A DNA stretch of 64,000 nucleotides from Nematopogon swammerdamellus (lineage: Eukaryota; Arthropoda; Insecta; Lepidoptera; Adelidae): assembly GCA_946902875.1 (NCBI GenBank), contig OX336339.1, positions 738,397 through 802,396 of the forward strand, read 5' to 3'. Positions 1 through 8,832 of this stretch are shown here, piece by piece; position 1 is the first letter of the stretch, and each line of letters opens with the position of its first letter. Made by a program: the position numbers and the translations under genes. The notes below the pieces were generated by a model that was not told the DNA's origin, ran no database searches, and saw only the letters and a list, made by a program, of their open reading frames with translations.

Positions 1-175
1 ATAGTTAAATGTGCTTATTATACTAAGTTCCATCGTATTTGGATGATCGGTTTAAGAGTTATGGAGGAACATAAGAAAGATTTCTAAAATTCGTCAATTT
101 AGTTTTAGTATCATACATTATAGAGTCTACAAATGCAATATCTCAAAAGGTTAAATTACAAATTAAAAAAAACCC
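1..175 (-). mobile_element. Helitron H2 fragment
   Basis: Matches the internal part of the H2 copies at 45031-45375 and 58034-58402, including a segment reading GTTATGGAGGAACATA and the AGAGTCTACAAA end. The terminal CTAG end is missing or lies outside the window. Confidence 0.5.
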
Positions 176-290
176 GATCCAAACCCCGACGTCAAAAATA
201 ATTTCCGTTTACTTACAGGAGTCGGGGGACCCCCAAGTAAAATCCCGCGTAGCTCTGAGTTTTTATATAATTTATTTACTTTATATTTTT
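145..290. repeat. FB foldback repeat, partial
   Basis: Contains the FB arm (AATAATTTCCGTTTACTTAC followed by GGAGTCGGGGGAC) that is found with its inverse partner at 14963-15187. Only one arm is present here. Confidence 0.55.
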
Positions 291-850
291 TTACTATATT
301 GGTGTTGTATATTTACTGTGCTGAATTAATTACCCCGGAAACCATATTGTAAGTCATAATGGTACTTCAAAAAGAATATTTTCTTTAATTTATGCTTTGA
401 CCCAGTCACTGGGTCCTAGCGCACCTCAAAAATATTTCAAAAGGGGTCCTAACAATAATTATAATTAATCGGTCCTAGAAAATGGGTCAGACCCGTCCGA
501 CACCCCTTTTATTGATGTGAATAAAACAGTTAAAATACTTTTATGTTTTTTGTTTTGTTTAAAAAATTATTTGTTGTATTTGATAAATATAACAAATAAT
601 GAAAGACAATAAACTATTTCAATGTGCTTTATTAAATAAATTCGAGTTTCTTTACACTTATTGCCATAAAGGAAGTTCACTTACTCGTATCTATGTTTTA
701 TGGTAAGAGGGTGAGAACCTTACTTCAAATAAAATTCCATTGGGTCCAAATTAGCAAATTTTTTTTTTTATTGAAAATGGGTCCTTAAAAAGCTTCCAAA
801 CCTTCCGAGTTCAGCGTTCTGACTACAAAGACTTATAAATTATATAAGTG
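291..850. other. AT-rich intergenic DNA, no gene seen
   Basis: No open frame, splice pattern or recognised repeat stands out. Short phrases such as TGGGTC recur (near 410, 485, 740 and 778) but I see no periodicity. Confidence 0.5.
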
Positions 851-854
851 TTTC

Positions 855-945
855 AGCCTCGGTAGCTCAGTGGTGCGGTCGGTCGACTGTCGGTCGTGAT
901 CATGAGCATACCTGGGCGCGGTCAGTACTTACTTAACACTAAGTG
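855..945 (+). mobile_element. S2 SINE head fragment
   Basis: Starts CAGCCTCGGTAGCTCAGTGG (tRNA A-box-like) and reaches GGGCGCGGTCAGTACTT, which is 5S-rRNA-like. It stops there; the body and A tail are absent. Confidence 0.6.
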
Positions 946-1027
946 TCGGGGATTTTTCCAATTTGTAATTTAACTTTCATTTTCTTTTTATTAAACTTTA
1001 GCAATTTGAATACTGAGAAGAGTGATG

Positions 1028-1256
1028 CCGTGTGGTACCGGTACTTAAAAAAGAATAGCACCACTGCATCTCTCCTCGTGCATGTCGTAAAAGGAAAACT
1101 AAGGCGCGGTCCTTCAACCGAGTCGAGCAGCCTGTGGGTCTTCGCGCTATGTCTTGCTGCTTGATAGTAATCTCTAGTTATCTCTGCTCAACGTGGTGGT
1201 CGGTGTTCTGATGTTAATTTACCTGATTTCTTATAGCACAACATCGATTACTTTAA
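1028..1256 (+). repeat. Repeat C copy
   Basis: Opens with CCGTGTGGTACCGGTACTT and continues through CACTGCATCTCTCCTCGTG and AACGTGGTGGTCGGTGTT, as in the copies at 3240-3505, 7040-7325 and 22030-22375. The start resembles the S3 head. No coding capacity. Confidence 0.6.
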
Positions 1257-1257
1257 G

Positions 1258-1668
1258 CGGCGGGTGGCTGAGTGGTTTGAGCATCGGCTTCTCATGCGGG
1301 AGGTCCGAGGTTCGAATCCGGTCGGCGTGTACCAATGAGTTTTTTCTGACGAAAAAATTTACGTGCATACCTACACCTGCTGCTTCACCGTTCGGAACCG
1401 GTGTAAAACTGTAGGTCCCTTCCCTTGCCCCTTACTAGGTGGTAGGCTCAAATTGTAGCCGACTGGGTTGGTACCACCGTACTGGATGTAAGATGGCCGC
1501 ATAGCAACCTCGGTTGTGTTCTCCTCTAGTCCAGTATAGCCAGCAATCCAGGGAAGTCTCTGGTATGGCACCTACCTTCTCGGAGGTGATATTGGCTGGT
1601 CGGAGCATGCGCTTTGGCCCCTCCAACTCAGCCACCCGTACCGGATTACATAAAAAAAAAAAAAAAAC
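1258..1668 (+). mobile_element. S1 SINE, full length
   Basis: tRNA-like head with an A box (GGTGGCTGAGTGG) and a B box (GGTTCGAATCC), then a body with ACTAGGTGGTAGG and GGGTTGGTACCACCG, ending in an A run at 1650-1667. This is the best S1 copy in the window. Short open frames across it are not genes. Confidence 0.8.
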
Positions 1669-1725
1669 ACTTTGCTTATCCCGCATATCGGGATCCAGCG
1701 TGTGGTATGTAGAAGAGTGATTTTT
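1669..1725 (+). repeat. Repeat C 3'-terminal fragment
   Basis: CTTTGCTTATCCCGCATATC then GGGATCCAGCGTGTGGTATG resembles the outer end of repeat C at 22030-22080 (inverse) and 54360-54415. It directly follows the S1 A tail. Confidence 0.45.
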
Positions 1726-1763
1726 TGATCCGCGAGTTGATGAGCATTGCATCGTTCTAAATT

Positions 1764-2307
1764 AGGGTTGCCATTCGTCCCGGTACACCGGGACTTGTCA
1801 CCGGTTTAGAATCTCAGCCCCGGTCGTCCCGCCTGACCAAAAAATGTCCCGGTCGGGAACCAAAAGTCAGTTAGTTTTATACATACTAATATTATCAAAA
1901 AAATTCTTCAAAGGTTTCAAGTTTCGTCTTATTTCATACATAACTCTCCTGAAAGAGCGTTTCAGGCATTATAAGTCCGCAGATGTCAATTATGTGTATA
2001 GATAGACAACGAACGTTCAGTGGAGACTTTTGGCTAACTATCTGTGAGCTTACGGAGCTGCGTGGATCGTTCTGAATCGGAAATTTTTCATAACTTAAAC
2101 TTTTCGACATTTAAAATCATTGCCTACCTAATTAGCTAATATAATGTATGCATAATCTATCCTTAAATGTAAGAGATACCTATCATCTAAAATGTAAATT
2201 AATGTTCATAGAACAGGTGCTGCATTTCCCCGCTCAAAGACAAGCAACTTTTCTTAAGTTTTGATATAGTGTCCCGGTCAGTGCCTGCACCTTTATGGCA
2301 ACCCTAT
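1764..2307. mobile_element. Non-autonomous hAT-like DNA transposon
   Basis: Ends are inverted: AGGGTTGCCAT on the left and ATGGCAACCCT on the right, each followed inward by GTCCCGG-rich sequence. Flanks are TCTAAATT (1756-1763) and CCTAAATT (2308-2315), an 8-bp target duplication with one mismatch, the length expected for hAT. There is no transposase frame inside. Confidence 0.65.
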
Positions 2308-2315
2308 CCTAAATT

Positions 2316-2612
2316 ATTATGGTCTGATCCATCTCGCACATCGCAGAGCACAGGACGTCATTATTCCGAAGTAGTAAAGTTTACCCAAGTACTCTAAGTT
2401 ATTGCACACATCCGGGCGGGTAGACGCGGTGCAGGGGCCGCCGGGACGTCAGCTAAGTTCTGCAGGGGCTATCCGCCGGCGAGTTTATTTTAGACATTTT
2501 TCTAGAAAGTTCAGAGCGCCCGATTGGATGGCGCTCCGCTGGGCAGTCTGAGAGCACCAGCGACATATGTACGAGCACATCGAAATACATGGCTGGAAGG
2601 GGCAAACACTTG
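2316..2612. other. Unassigned sequence, no gene seen
   Basis: More GC-rich than its surroundings (around 2410-2560) but without a long frame or a repeat I can match elsewhere in the window. Confidence 0.4.
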
Positions 2613-2697
2613 TCAGCCTCGATAGCTCAGTGGTGCGGTCGGTCGACTGTCGGTCGGATCATAAGTACACCTGGGCGCGGTCAGTTCTTGGATACCC
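2613..2697 (+). mobile_element. S2 SINE head, + strand half of a hairpin
   Basis: Head of S2 running to GTCAGTTCTTGGAT, then turning straight into the antisense copy. Arms 2668-2693 and 2698-2723 are perfectly complementary over 26 bp around a 4-nt loop. Confidence 0.7.
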
Positions 2698-2970
2698 ATC
2701 CAAGAACTGACCGCGCCCAGGTGTGCTTGCAGGTGTGATGCACTGCACTGACGTTTGATGAATCAAACGTCAGTGCGGTGGTATCAACCCGGACGGGATA
2801 AACCCTACCATCTAGTAAGGTAAGAAGGGAAGGGACCTACAGTTTTACGTGCGAATCCGAATCGCGGTCAGCCTCCAACGGCCGAGCGGTCACCCATCCA
2901 AGTACTGACCGCGGCCAGGTGTGCTTAACAACAGTCGACCGACCGCACCACTGAGCTACCGAGGCTGACT
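2698..2970 (-). mobile_element. S2 SINE, antisense, abutting a splice acceptor
   Basis: Antisense S2 copy, rearranged. It ends with the complement of the S2 start (GAGCTACCGAGGCTGAC) 11 nt before the lectin exon at 2981. A second perfect palindrome (2746-2759 with 2762-2775) lies inside it. Confidence 0.7.
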
Positions 2971-2980
2971 TCTATTTCAG

Positions 2981-3145
2981 GAAATACTCTGGAAGAGGCC
3001 GGATACGCCAACTGGGCTAAGGGGCGACCCAGCAAGTTCGACACTATAATAGGCGGCACGCTATGCGCTGCAATGTCCGGAAAGGATGGTTCACTCTACG
3101 ATATTCACTGCGGACATAGAAGACCTTTCATATGCGAGATATCTG
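2981..3145 (+). CDS. C-type lectin (immulectin-like), exon with C-terminal half of CRD1
   Basis: Encodes the last 55 or so residues of a C-type lectin domain: a YANWAKGRPSKF segment where families usually have Y-NW-G-PN, then three of the four conserved cysteines (in LCAA, IHC and FICE). Acceptor TCTATTTCAG precedes 2981; donor GTGAGC starts at 3146. The exon enters with two codon bases and leaves with one (phase 1), which joins in frame to 5040 as ...EIS-GYVYR. Insect lectins of this type are secreted haemolymph pattern-recognition proteins. RPS replaces the EPN/QPD calcium-site motif, so calcium-dependent sugar binding by this domain is doubtful. Upstream exons (signal peptide, first half of CRD1) are not in the window. 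Confidence 0.85.
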
Positions 3146-3205
3146 GTGAGCATTATATGCGAGATATCTGGTGAGCATTATATGCGAGATATCTGGTGAG
3201 CATTA
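3131..3205 (+). repeat. 25-bp tandem triplication spanning the exon end and splice donor
   Basis: Three consecutive exact copies of a 25-bp unit (3131-3155, 3156-3180, 3181-3205) that starts TATGCGAGATATCTGG and carries the GTGAGC donor. Three identical donors therefore sit in series; only the first keeps the frame to the next exon. Confidence 0.95.
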
Positions 3206-3239
3206 TAGTCTATTATTATAGTATTATAGAGATATAATA

Positions 3240-3505
3240 TAAGCACTGCATCTCTCCCCGTGCGTGTCGTAAGGGATACGGACAAGATGCCGTGCTAAAG
3301 GGCGACAGGTGGCCACCTCTCACCTTGGCACGGTCCTTCCAACGAGTCGTACAGCGGGTGTGTATTCGTGTCCTACTTGCTCCTTGATAGTTATCTTGTC
3401 CGAATACTTTGCTAAACGTGGTGGTCGGTGTTGTGCTGTAATTTGCGAGACTACTTGCAGTGCAGCACAACTCCAATTACTCTGCTTTCATCCAGAAAGG
3501 TGAAT
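3240..3505 (+). repeat. Repeat C copy in lectin intron
   Basis: CACTGCATCTCTCCCCGTG through ACGTGGTGGTCGGTGTTGTG and CAATTACTCTGCTTTCATCC. Compared with 1028-1256 it keeps a middle part (GATGCCGTGCTAAAGGGCGA) that is also present at 22255-22275 and 25440-25460. Confidence 0.65.
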
Positions 3506-4090
3506 ACTGATATCAAAGTTGGATACGGAATCGTAAAGTCGTCAATTTAATACATCAACAATTTCTGACAAAGGCTCTATATACCTGATTGTATTTATAC
3601 TTTTACTTTTGACTTTATGTGGTCAGAATTATCAAGGTTAAATTAATACACCTATGTCTCAAACTTCATCACTGTAAGCAGTGTCTATTGTGTACTCATA
3701 TTGTGTAACTAGTCACAATGTATTGTAATCGAAGACGTTAAAAAACCCCTGCGAAGTTTCTTGCCGGCTCTACTTTGTAGGTGTAATCAAACCGGACATG
3801 ACAAATTCAAGCGTAGTGTACTACCATACAAATGATGAATAAAGAACAAAGAATTAAAAAAATAAGAAACAAAACGTTCGGGCTGAGGCACACACATCCA
3901 ACTTCACCCTGGAGACGATGCCGATCCAGCTCATGTCCTATGTAGGTCTCAGAGGAAAGGCTGTTTGCATTCGATTTCAAACATGGTTGCACATTCCCGC
4001 TTTCTTCTTCTTCTTCAATGACGAACCATACTGAATGTGAATGTCTCAATTAAATATTGTAAATGTGTGTTTTTTTATATATAAAATATA
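3506..4090. other. Lectin intron sequence with LINE-like 3' UTR remnant
   Basis: No coding sequence. 3955-4070 (GACGAACCATACTGAAT and following) resembles 30485-30590, which ends in ATAAATATCTGAATC repeats like a LINE 3' end. Confidence 0.4.
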
Positions 4091-4093
4091 TAT

Positions 4094-4480
4094 AATCCGG
4101 TATGGGTGGCTGAGTCAAAGGGGAGAAAGCACATGCTCCGACCAGCCAATATCACCTCCGAGAGGCAGGTGCCATACCGGAGACTTCCCTGGATTGCTGG
4201 CTAAGCTGGAGGAGAATACAACTCAGGCTGCTATGCGGCTATCTTACATCCAGTACGGTGGTATCAAACCAGTCGGATACAATTTGAGCCTACCACCTGG
4301 TAAGGGGCAAGGGAAGGTACCTACAGTTTTACACCGGTTCCGAACGGTGAAGCAGCAGGTATGGGTATGCACGTAAATTTTTTCATCAGAAATAAATCAT
4401 TGGTACACGTCGACCGGATTCGAACCTCGGACCTCTCGCATGAGAAGCCGATACCCAAACCACTCGGCCACCCGCCGCTT
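4094..4480 (-). mobile_element. S1 SINE, antisense, in lectin intron
   Basis: Reverse complement of S1: begins at the ATCCGGTATGGGTGGCTGAG end and finishes with the complement of the tRNA-like head (GGATTCGAACCTCGG, then CCACTCGGCCACCCGCCGC). Confidence 0.75.
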
Positions 4481-4483
4481 ACC

Positions 4484-4545
4484 TTGTACCTTACGCTTGT
4501 GTTCTTTGGCTAAATAAATATCTGAATCTGAATCGGAATCTCCTT
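4484..4545 (+). repeat. LINE 3' tail
   Basis: GTTCTTTGGCTAAATAAATATCTGAATC followed by imperfect CTGAAT repeats is like 30550-30592. It is a retrotransposon end with a microsatellite tail. Confidence 0.4.
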
Positions 4546-4577
4546 CTCCTTGGGGTGCCATCCACGATCACGTGCGT

Positions 4578-4617
4578 CCTAATGGTAGCCAACCTTCATT
4601 GGTTGGCTACCATTAGG
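4578..4617. repeat. Perfect 17-bp hairpin
   Basis: CCTAATGGTAGCCAACC at 4578-4594 is followed after six bases by its exact complement at 4601-4617. Confidence 0.9.
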
Positions 4618-4859
4618 GCGACCTTCACCTTCGAAGGTGTCTCGAAGGTAAAGAATTTATCCAGTTCTCTGTTCAACATGAATTTATGGTTTTATATACA
4701 CAACTTAACTTTAATGTACCAAAAATTGTGCATAGGTATCCTTCTGGTGGGGTCTACGTTGTTTCGGCATTTCCGGAACTGGAATTCGAACCTCCGAAGT
4801 CTGGCATGAATACCTTACCACTGGACTAATTAACAATTCAACAACCCATAGAAATAGCA

Positions 4860-4998
4860 TGTCTGTGTTCTCCTCTAGTACAGTATTGCCAGCAATCCAA
4901 AGGGAAGTGTAAGGCGCCTTTTCGGAGGCGATATTGGCTGGTAGAAGCATGTGCTCCCGGCCGCTCTGGCTCACCCACCCACGCCGTGTTGCATAAAG
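4860..4998 (+). mobile_element. S1 SINE, 3' part
   Basis: Matches the S1 body from GTTCTCCTCTAGTACAGTAT through GATATTGGCTGGT to the terminal CATAAAG. The head is missing. It lies 40 nt before the next lectin exon. Confidence 0.65.
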
Positions 4999-5039
4999 AA
5001 GTCATAATAGAACGAATTAAGAATTGAATAAACTTACAG

Positions 5040-5288
5040 GTTACGTATACAGAGAGGAAACAGACAGCCTGTACAAGCTGCACCAGGACAATGTCAAGTG
5101 GTCGGAAGCCTCCGTGGCCTGCGAGAGAGAAGGCGGACACCTGGCCGACGTGAGCAATGCCGAGGAAGCCGAACTCATCGTCCAACTGCTGCGGGACGAG
5201 GAATCTGAAGATACCGACACTAGTGTCCTTGTAGCTTACGTGGGATTCCGATACGACGCTGTTGGTGGAAAATATCTAAACCTTAACG
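5040..5288 (+). CDS. C-type lectin, exon with N-terminal half of CRD2
   Basis: Follows acceptor AACTTACAG and ends at donor GTAGGA (5289). It encodes the opening of a second C-type lectin domain: YKLHQDNVKWSEASVACERE, then GGHLADVSNAEEAELI, the usual beta1-alpha1 and C1/alpha2 region, and a YVGFRYD segment near the end. Length 249 nt, phase 1 at both ends, so the frame is kept with 2981-3145 and 5433-5677. Two CRDs in tandem are typical of lepidopteran immulectins. A coding start inside this exon is unlikely because the frame is open through the acceptor and CRD1 joins it in phase. Confidence 0.88.
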
Positions 5289-5432
5289 GTAGGAAACGAG
5301 AAGGAATTTTTGAAATATTGCAGATTATGTCAAAGCGACGTTCGCATAGTGTAGCGATAAATTAGACATTCGCCATATAGAAGTAATTCATTGGTGATTA
5401 ACTGTATTGAAATTAAAGTACAATTGTTACAG

Positions 5433-5677
5433 GAGAACTTGTGAAGAACGTGAATTCAGTCTACGTTTGGGATGACTCTGATAAGCCCGACAACAATTGC
5501 GGGATAGTACACAGAGACGGACAGCTGAAAAGTGTGGAGTGCGATGGGAAACACGTCTACGTCTGCGAGATCGAGAGATTCATGCGCCAGATCACTGAAA
5601 TTGGAGAGCCTGCTCCATCCGACGATAAATTAAACACTGCGCCGGTGGACGACGATTCGCCTAAAATAGCGAACTAA
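5433..5677 (+). CDS. C-type lectin, terminal exon of CRD2
   Basis: Follows acceptor TTGTTACAG and ends at TAA 5675-5677. It encodes the long-loop and C-terminal part of CRD2: VWDDSDKPDNNCG, then VECDGKHVYVCEIE. With the ACERE cysteine of the previous exon this gives the four conserved cysteines. KPD stands where EPN or QPD would bind calcium and sugar, and the WND-type motif is not visible, so this CRD may bind ligand without calcium. An acidic tail of about 28 residues follows the domain. AATAAA overlaps the stop and a second signal lies at 5805. Confidence 0.9.
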
Positions 5678-5804
5678 ATAAAATGCATAATAATGTTATG
5701 TTGTGTCTTCCAAATTGTTTAATAATCTTTATATCATGCTTAAATCTACTTCGTGTTAGTTGAAATATTGAGAAATATTTACTTAGTTAAAGAAAAATTA
5801 TATC

Positions 5805-5810
5805 AATAAA
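5805..5810 (+). terminator. Poly(A) signal of the lectin gene
   Basis: AATAAA 128 nt after the stop, followed about 15 nt later by an A run. Another AATAAA at 5677-5682 touches the stop codon; the distal one gives a more normal 3' UTR. Confidence 0.6.
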
Positions 5811-5874
5811 AGTGTCAAATGTATAAAAAAAATCTCTCATTTAATTTTCCGCACTACCCATCTACCCTACTCAC

Positions 5875-5968
5875 AATCCCAAGTATGACTGGCAGATAAT
5901 GGCCTTAGGCTTTAAGTCCGCCTTTTGTCACTTTTTGTGCAATAAAGTATATTTTCATTTCATTTCAT
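5875..5968 (+). mobile_element. LINE 3' end with CATTT repeats
   Basis: TTAAGTCCGCCTTTTGTCAC and TGTGCAATAAAGTATATTTT followed by CATTT repeats resembles CR1-like 3' ends that terminate in a short microsatellite. Confidence 0.5.
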
Positions 5969-5970
5969 TT

Positions 5971-6281
5971 GTACCGTGTGGGGCCGGTACTTTAAAAGAA
6001 TAGCCCCACTGCATCTCTCCCCGTGTATGTCGTAAAAGGCGACTAAGGGATATGCCTCCCTTCTTATATTACTAGGTGGTAGGATTTAACCCGCCCGGGT
6101 TGGTACCACCGCACTGCATGAAAGGTCGGTCGAAACGGCTATGTAAATAGTTTGTGTTTTCCGTCCAGTTCAGTGTAGCCGGCAGTACCGAAGGGAAGCA
6201 CTGACGTGGCACCAAGTTCACCCGGTGTATGGCTGTAGGTGATGTAGCCAACCGTGTCAGTTTCCATAAAAAAAAAAAAAA
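5971..6281 (+). mobile_element. S3 SINE, full length
   Basis: Head GTACCGTGTGGGGCCGGTAC, then TGTCGTAAAAGGCGACTAAG, then the S2-type body (CGCCCGGGTTGGTACCACCG) and the CCATAAAAAA tail. Confidence 0.75.
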
Positions 6282-6652
6282 TCATTTCATGTATGTATTA
6301 AATTAATATTTAAACGGTTTTATTTAGCTTGACCCCGTATACTTGTTTGTTTTTTGTTTATTTTTTTCTATCTTTGTTTCAAATCTTGCGACAACTTTTT
6401 CAACTACTTCTACTGAACTGATTCTTATGAAACTTTGCACACACATTGAGTTTCCGTGAAAATACAATATTATGATAATTTCAACTTGGTAACGAGGGTC
6501 TGATGATGGAGTCAGGAGGTGGAGAGTGGAACTCTTCAACCGTTACTAGTAACCCCCTCGAGTTGTTTGGGCTCATTTGGTTCGTTCGAACGAGTGCTTC
6601 ATACTTCCACCAATACACTTGGTGACGAGGCTCTGATTATGGAGGCAAGAGG
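6282..6652. other. Unassigned sequence between S3 and the 3' UTR duplicate
   Basis: No supported gene. A loosely repeated phrase (GGTAACGAGGGTCTGATGATGG near 6488, GGTGACGAGGCTCTGATTATGG near 6630) suggests a diverged internal duplication. Confidence 0.4.
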
Positions 6653-6780
6653 CTAAATAAAATACATAATAATGTTATGTTATTGTTTTGATGTCTTCCA
6701 AATTGTTTTGATGTCTTCCAAATTGTTTTATAATCTTTATATCATGCTGAAACCTACCTCGTGTTAGTTTATATATTGAG
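6653..6780 (+). pseudogene. Duplicate of the lectin stop and 3' UTR
   Basis: Parallels 5674-5774: CTAAATAAAAT, CATAATAATGTTATGTT, GTCTTCCAAATTGTTT, TATAATCTTTATATCATGCT and CGTGTTAGTT occur in the same order. It contains an extra tandem copy of TTTTGATGTCTTCCAAATTG. No lectin coding sequence precedes it, so it is the tail of a lost or partial gene duplicate. Confidence 0.75.
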
Positions 6781-7039
6781 TATGAATAAAACTATCAAAT
6801 TAAACTATGTATCAAGTGAATTTTTATTAGAAAATTGTAAATTATACATTTTATTTATTCATTATACCAGATACTATAATTAGAAACTAGAATAGAATAT
6901 AATAGTAATTTATTCAATTGTACATACATACATTGTCATCACACATTAACACATACAGAGCATACATTGTACAGAAGAAAGGTCGCAGGCGCAGCATATG
7001 GTCACATATGGTAAATAGTACTACTAATACATAATACAT

Positions 7040-7325
7040 ACATACCACATAATGTATCCCGACAGTCTAGGTAAGCAAAGTAATCGGTGTTGTGGTGCAA
7101 TAACTCTGGTAAATTACAGCACAACACCGACCACCACGTTTCGCAAAGTATCCAGACAAGGTAACTATCAAGCCGAAAGTAAGGCACGAAGACCCACCTG
7201 ATGCATGGCCCGGTAAGAGTGGGAAGATGAGAGTTGGCTATCCTTTCGCCCTTTAGCACGGCATCTTGTCCTTTTCCCGTAATGTCCTTTTACGATATAC
7301 ACGAGGAGAGGTGCAGAGGTGTTAT
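7040..7325 (-). repeat. Repeat C, antisense
   Basis: Near-inverse of 3240-3505: AGTAATCGGTGTTGTGGTGC, CACCGACCACCACGTTTCGC, GCCCTTTAGCACGGCATCTT and TACACGAGGAGAGGTGCAGA. Confidence 0.65.
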
Positions 7326-7334
7326 TACAATTAT

Positions 7335-7807
7335 TACAAGTTCAAAGAAGATTCCCAGAAATTCCCTGGTGTGTTAAAAAGCTTGAGCTACGAAGAAAGA
7401 TAGTAGTAAGTAAAGTATAGTTTTACTACTTGAACTTGATCACTTGTGAAGAACGCCGCGACAGAGGTGACCTCATTGGAGTCTAGAAAATACTCACTAC
7501 AAAGTATGATTGCCCAAATCTGATTTAAATGTGTGACGCGGAACCAGGACCTCACAGCAAAAAACTTAACCGCACAACTTCTAACACGAACACCCGAAAG
7601 CACTTCCTAACAAATCGAATGATAGGCGCCTGGAATAAGCTTCCAAAATATGAGATTGACTCCAGAAACACAAACACTTCCAAAAATTTATTAGACAAAT
7701 ACATAAAAAGTACGTCGACAAAAAAAAATTGCAATAGTGCCCTAGAACGAAAACTAAAAAAACAATTCACAGATCTCGTGCATTACACGATCTTCGAGGT
7801 ACATTGA
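7335..7807 (+). pseudogene. Non-LTR retrotransposon, C-terminus of ORF2
   Basis: Translation shows a LINE C-terminal pattern: RRFPEIPWCVKKLSYEER, then TCEERRDRGDLIGVYK-like text, then LTNRMIGAWNKLP and SKNLLDKYIK, ending at 7807. Stops and a frame change occur before 7529. Only the region after the reverse transcriptase palm is present, so it is 5'-truncated and dead. Confidence 0.65.
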
Positions 7808-8028
7808 AAATAAACTCAACAAAATAAAAAAGTATTACATTTATATATTTTTTATTATTTTTTAAAAACACAAACAGCTTAAAAATTGTTAACTAAAATT
7901 TAGACAGAAAAAGAGATAAGCTTGACATTATGTCTAACTAAAGTAACAAATTAATAAATATCCAATATAAAGACATAATATAGGTTAGGTTAGAAGATTA
8001 ACCTAAATATATATTCAAATCGTATATG
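7808..8028 (+). mobile_element. 3' UTR of the 7335-7807 LINE
   Basis: AT-rich; closely matched by 21046-21290 (AGAGATAAGCTTGACATTAT versus AGAGAAGCTTGACATTATG and TCTAACTAAAGTAACAAATT in both). Confidence 0.6.
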
Positions 8029-8510
8029 ACTATAGTACTTGCGAAGACAAATCCAACGAGCCCAAACATGGTGGATTTATCATATGTGTAGTTTAGGAGT
8101 TCCTATGGCTTCCTTCCGGCTCCATCACCAGGACCCTGGAAACATCATATATGACAATAGTACTTGCGAAGACAAATCCAACGAGCCCAAACATGGTGGA
8201 TTTATCATATGTGTAGTTTAGGAGTTCCTATGGCTTCCTTCCGGCTCCATCACCAGGACCCTGGAAACATCATATATGAAAATAGTACTTGCGAAGACAA
8301 ATCCAACGAGCCCAAATACGCTGGGCTTATCATGTGTAGTTTAGGAGTACATATGGCTTCCTTCTGGCTCCATCATCAGGACCCTGGAAATAACATATGA
8401 CTAGAGTACTTGCGAAGACAAATTCAACTGTAAGCAATGGTGGATGTATCATGTGTGGTTGAGGAGTTCCTATGGCTTCATTCCGGCTCCATCATCAGGA
8501 CCCAACTAAC
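8029..8510 (+). repeat. 125-bp tandem array (four units) at a LINE end
   Basis: AGTACTTGCGAAGACAAAT recurs at offsets 125, 125 and 121. Each unit ends with GGCTCCATCACCAGGACCC-like text. Units 1 and 2 are nearly identical; units 3 and 4 are more diverged. Open frames across it are by-products. Confidence 0.85.
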
Positions 8511-8830
8511 AAACTAACAAAGTCACCCGAGGATCTGCAGAGCCGTGATTTGATTTTTCACAATTTATTTCATGCATTCGGATATTCCTCCTCGCTCTCT
8601 ACGCTGTTGCACTTCCAAAAGTCGATTTCACACTCTCAGCGAAAATGGGGCGCTATACTGAAGCGATCGAAAATACATTTTCAATGTTAAAATTTATAAC
8701 AGTAGGTAGACAGTAGATAATCGATATCTAAAAAAAACCGATATGAACACATCAGCTAGAGATGCTTATTCATTTAAAATAAATAAATAAAGTATAGCAT
8801 TTTTGTATGTTAATACGGCGCAACTCCTTA
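8511..8830. other. Unassigned; one segment shared with 24120-24210
   Basis: GGCGCTATACTGAAGCGATCG and CATTTTCAATGTTAAAA near 8650-8690 reappear as GGCGCCTATACAGAAGCGATCG and CATTTTCAATGTTAAAA near 24158-24200, so this is part of an interspersed repeat. No gene seen. Confidence 0.45.
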
Positions 8831-8832
8831 AA

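Noticed and set aside
1258..1340. A functional tRNA gene (A and B boxes present)
   Set aside because: The same tRNA-like head recurs in front of a SINE body at several places; it is a SINE promoter, not a tRNA gene. The same holds for 20646, 28830-28903 and 63266.
8029..8510. A CRISPR-like array of repeats
   Set aside because: The 125-bp units are contiguous with no unique spacers, lie in a eukaryotic LINE 3' end and have no cas genes nearby.
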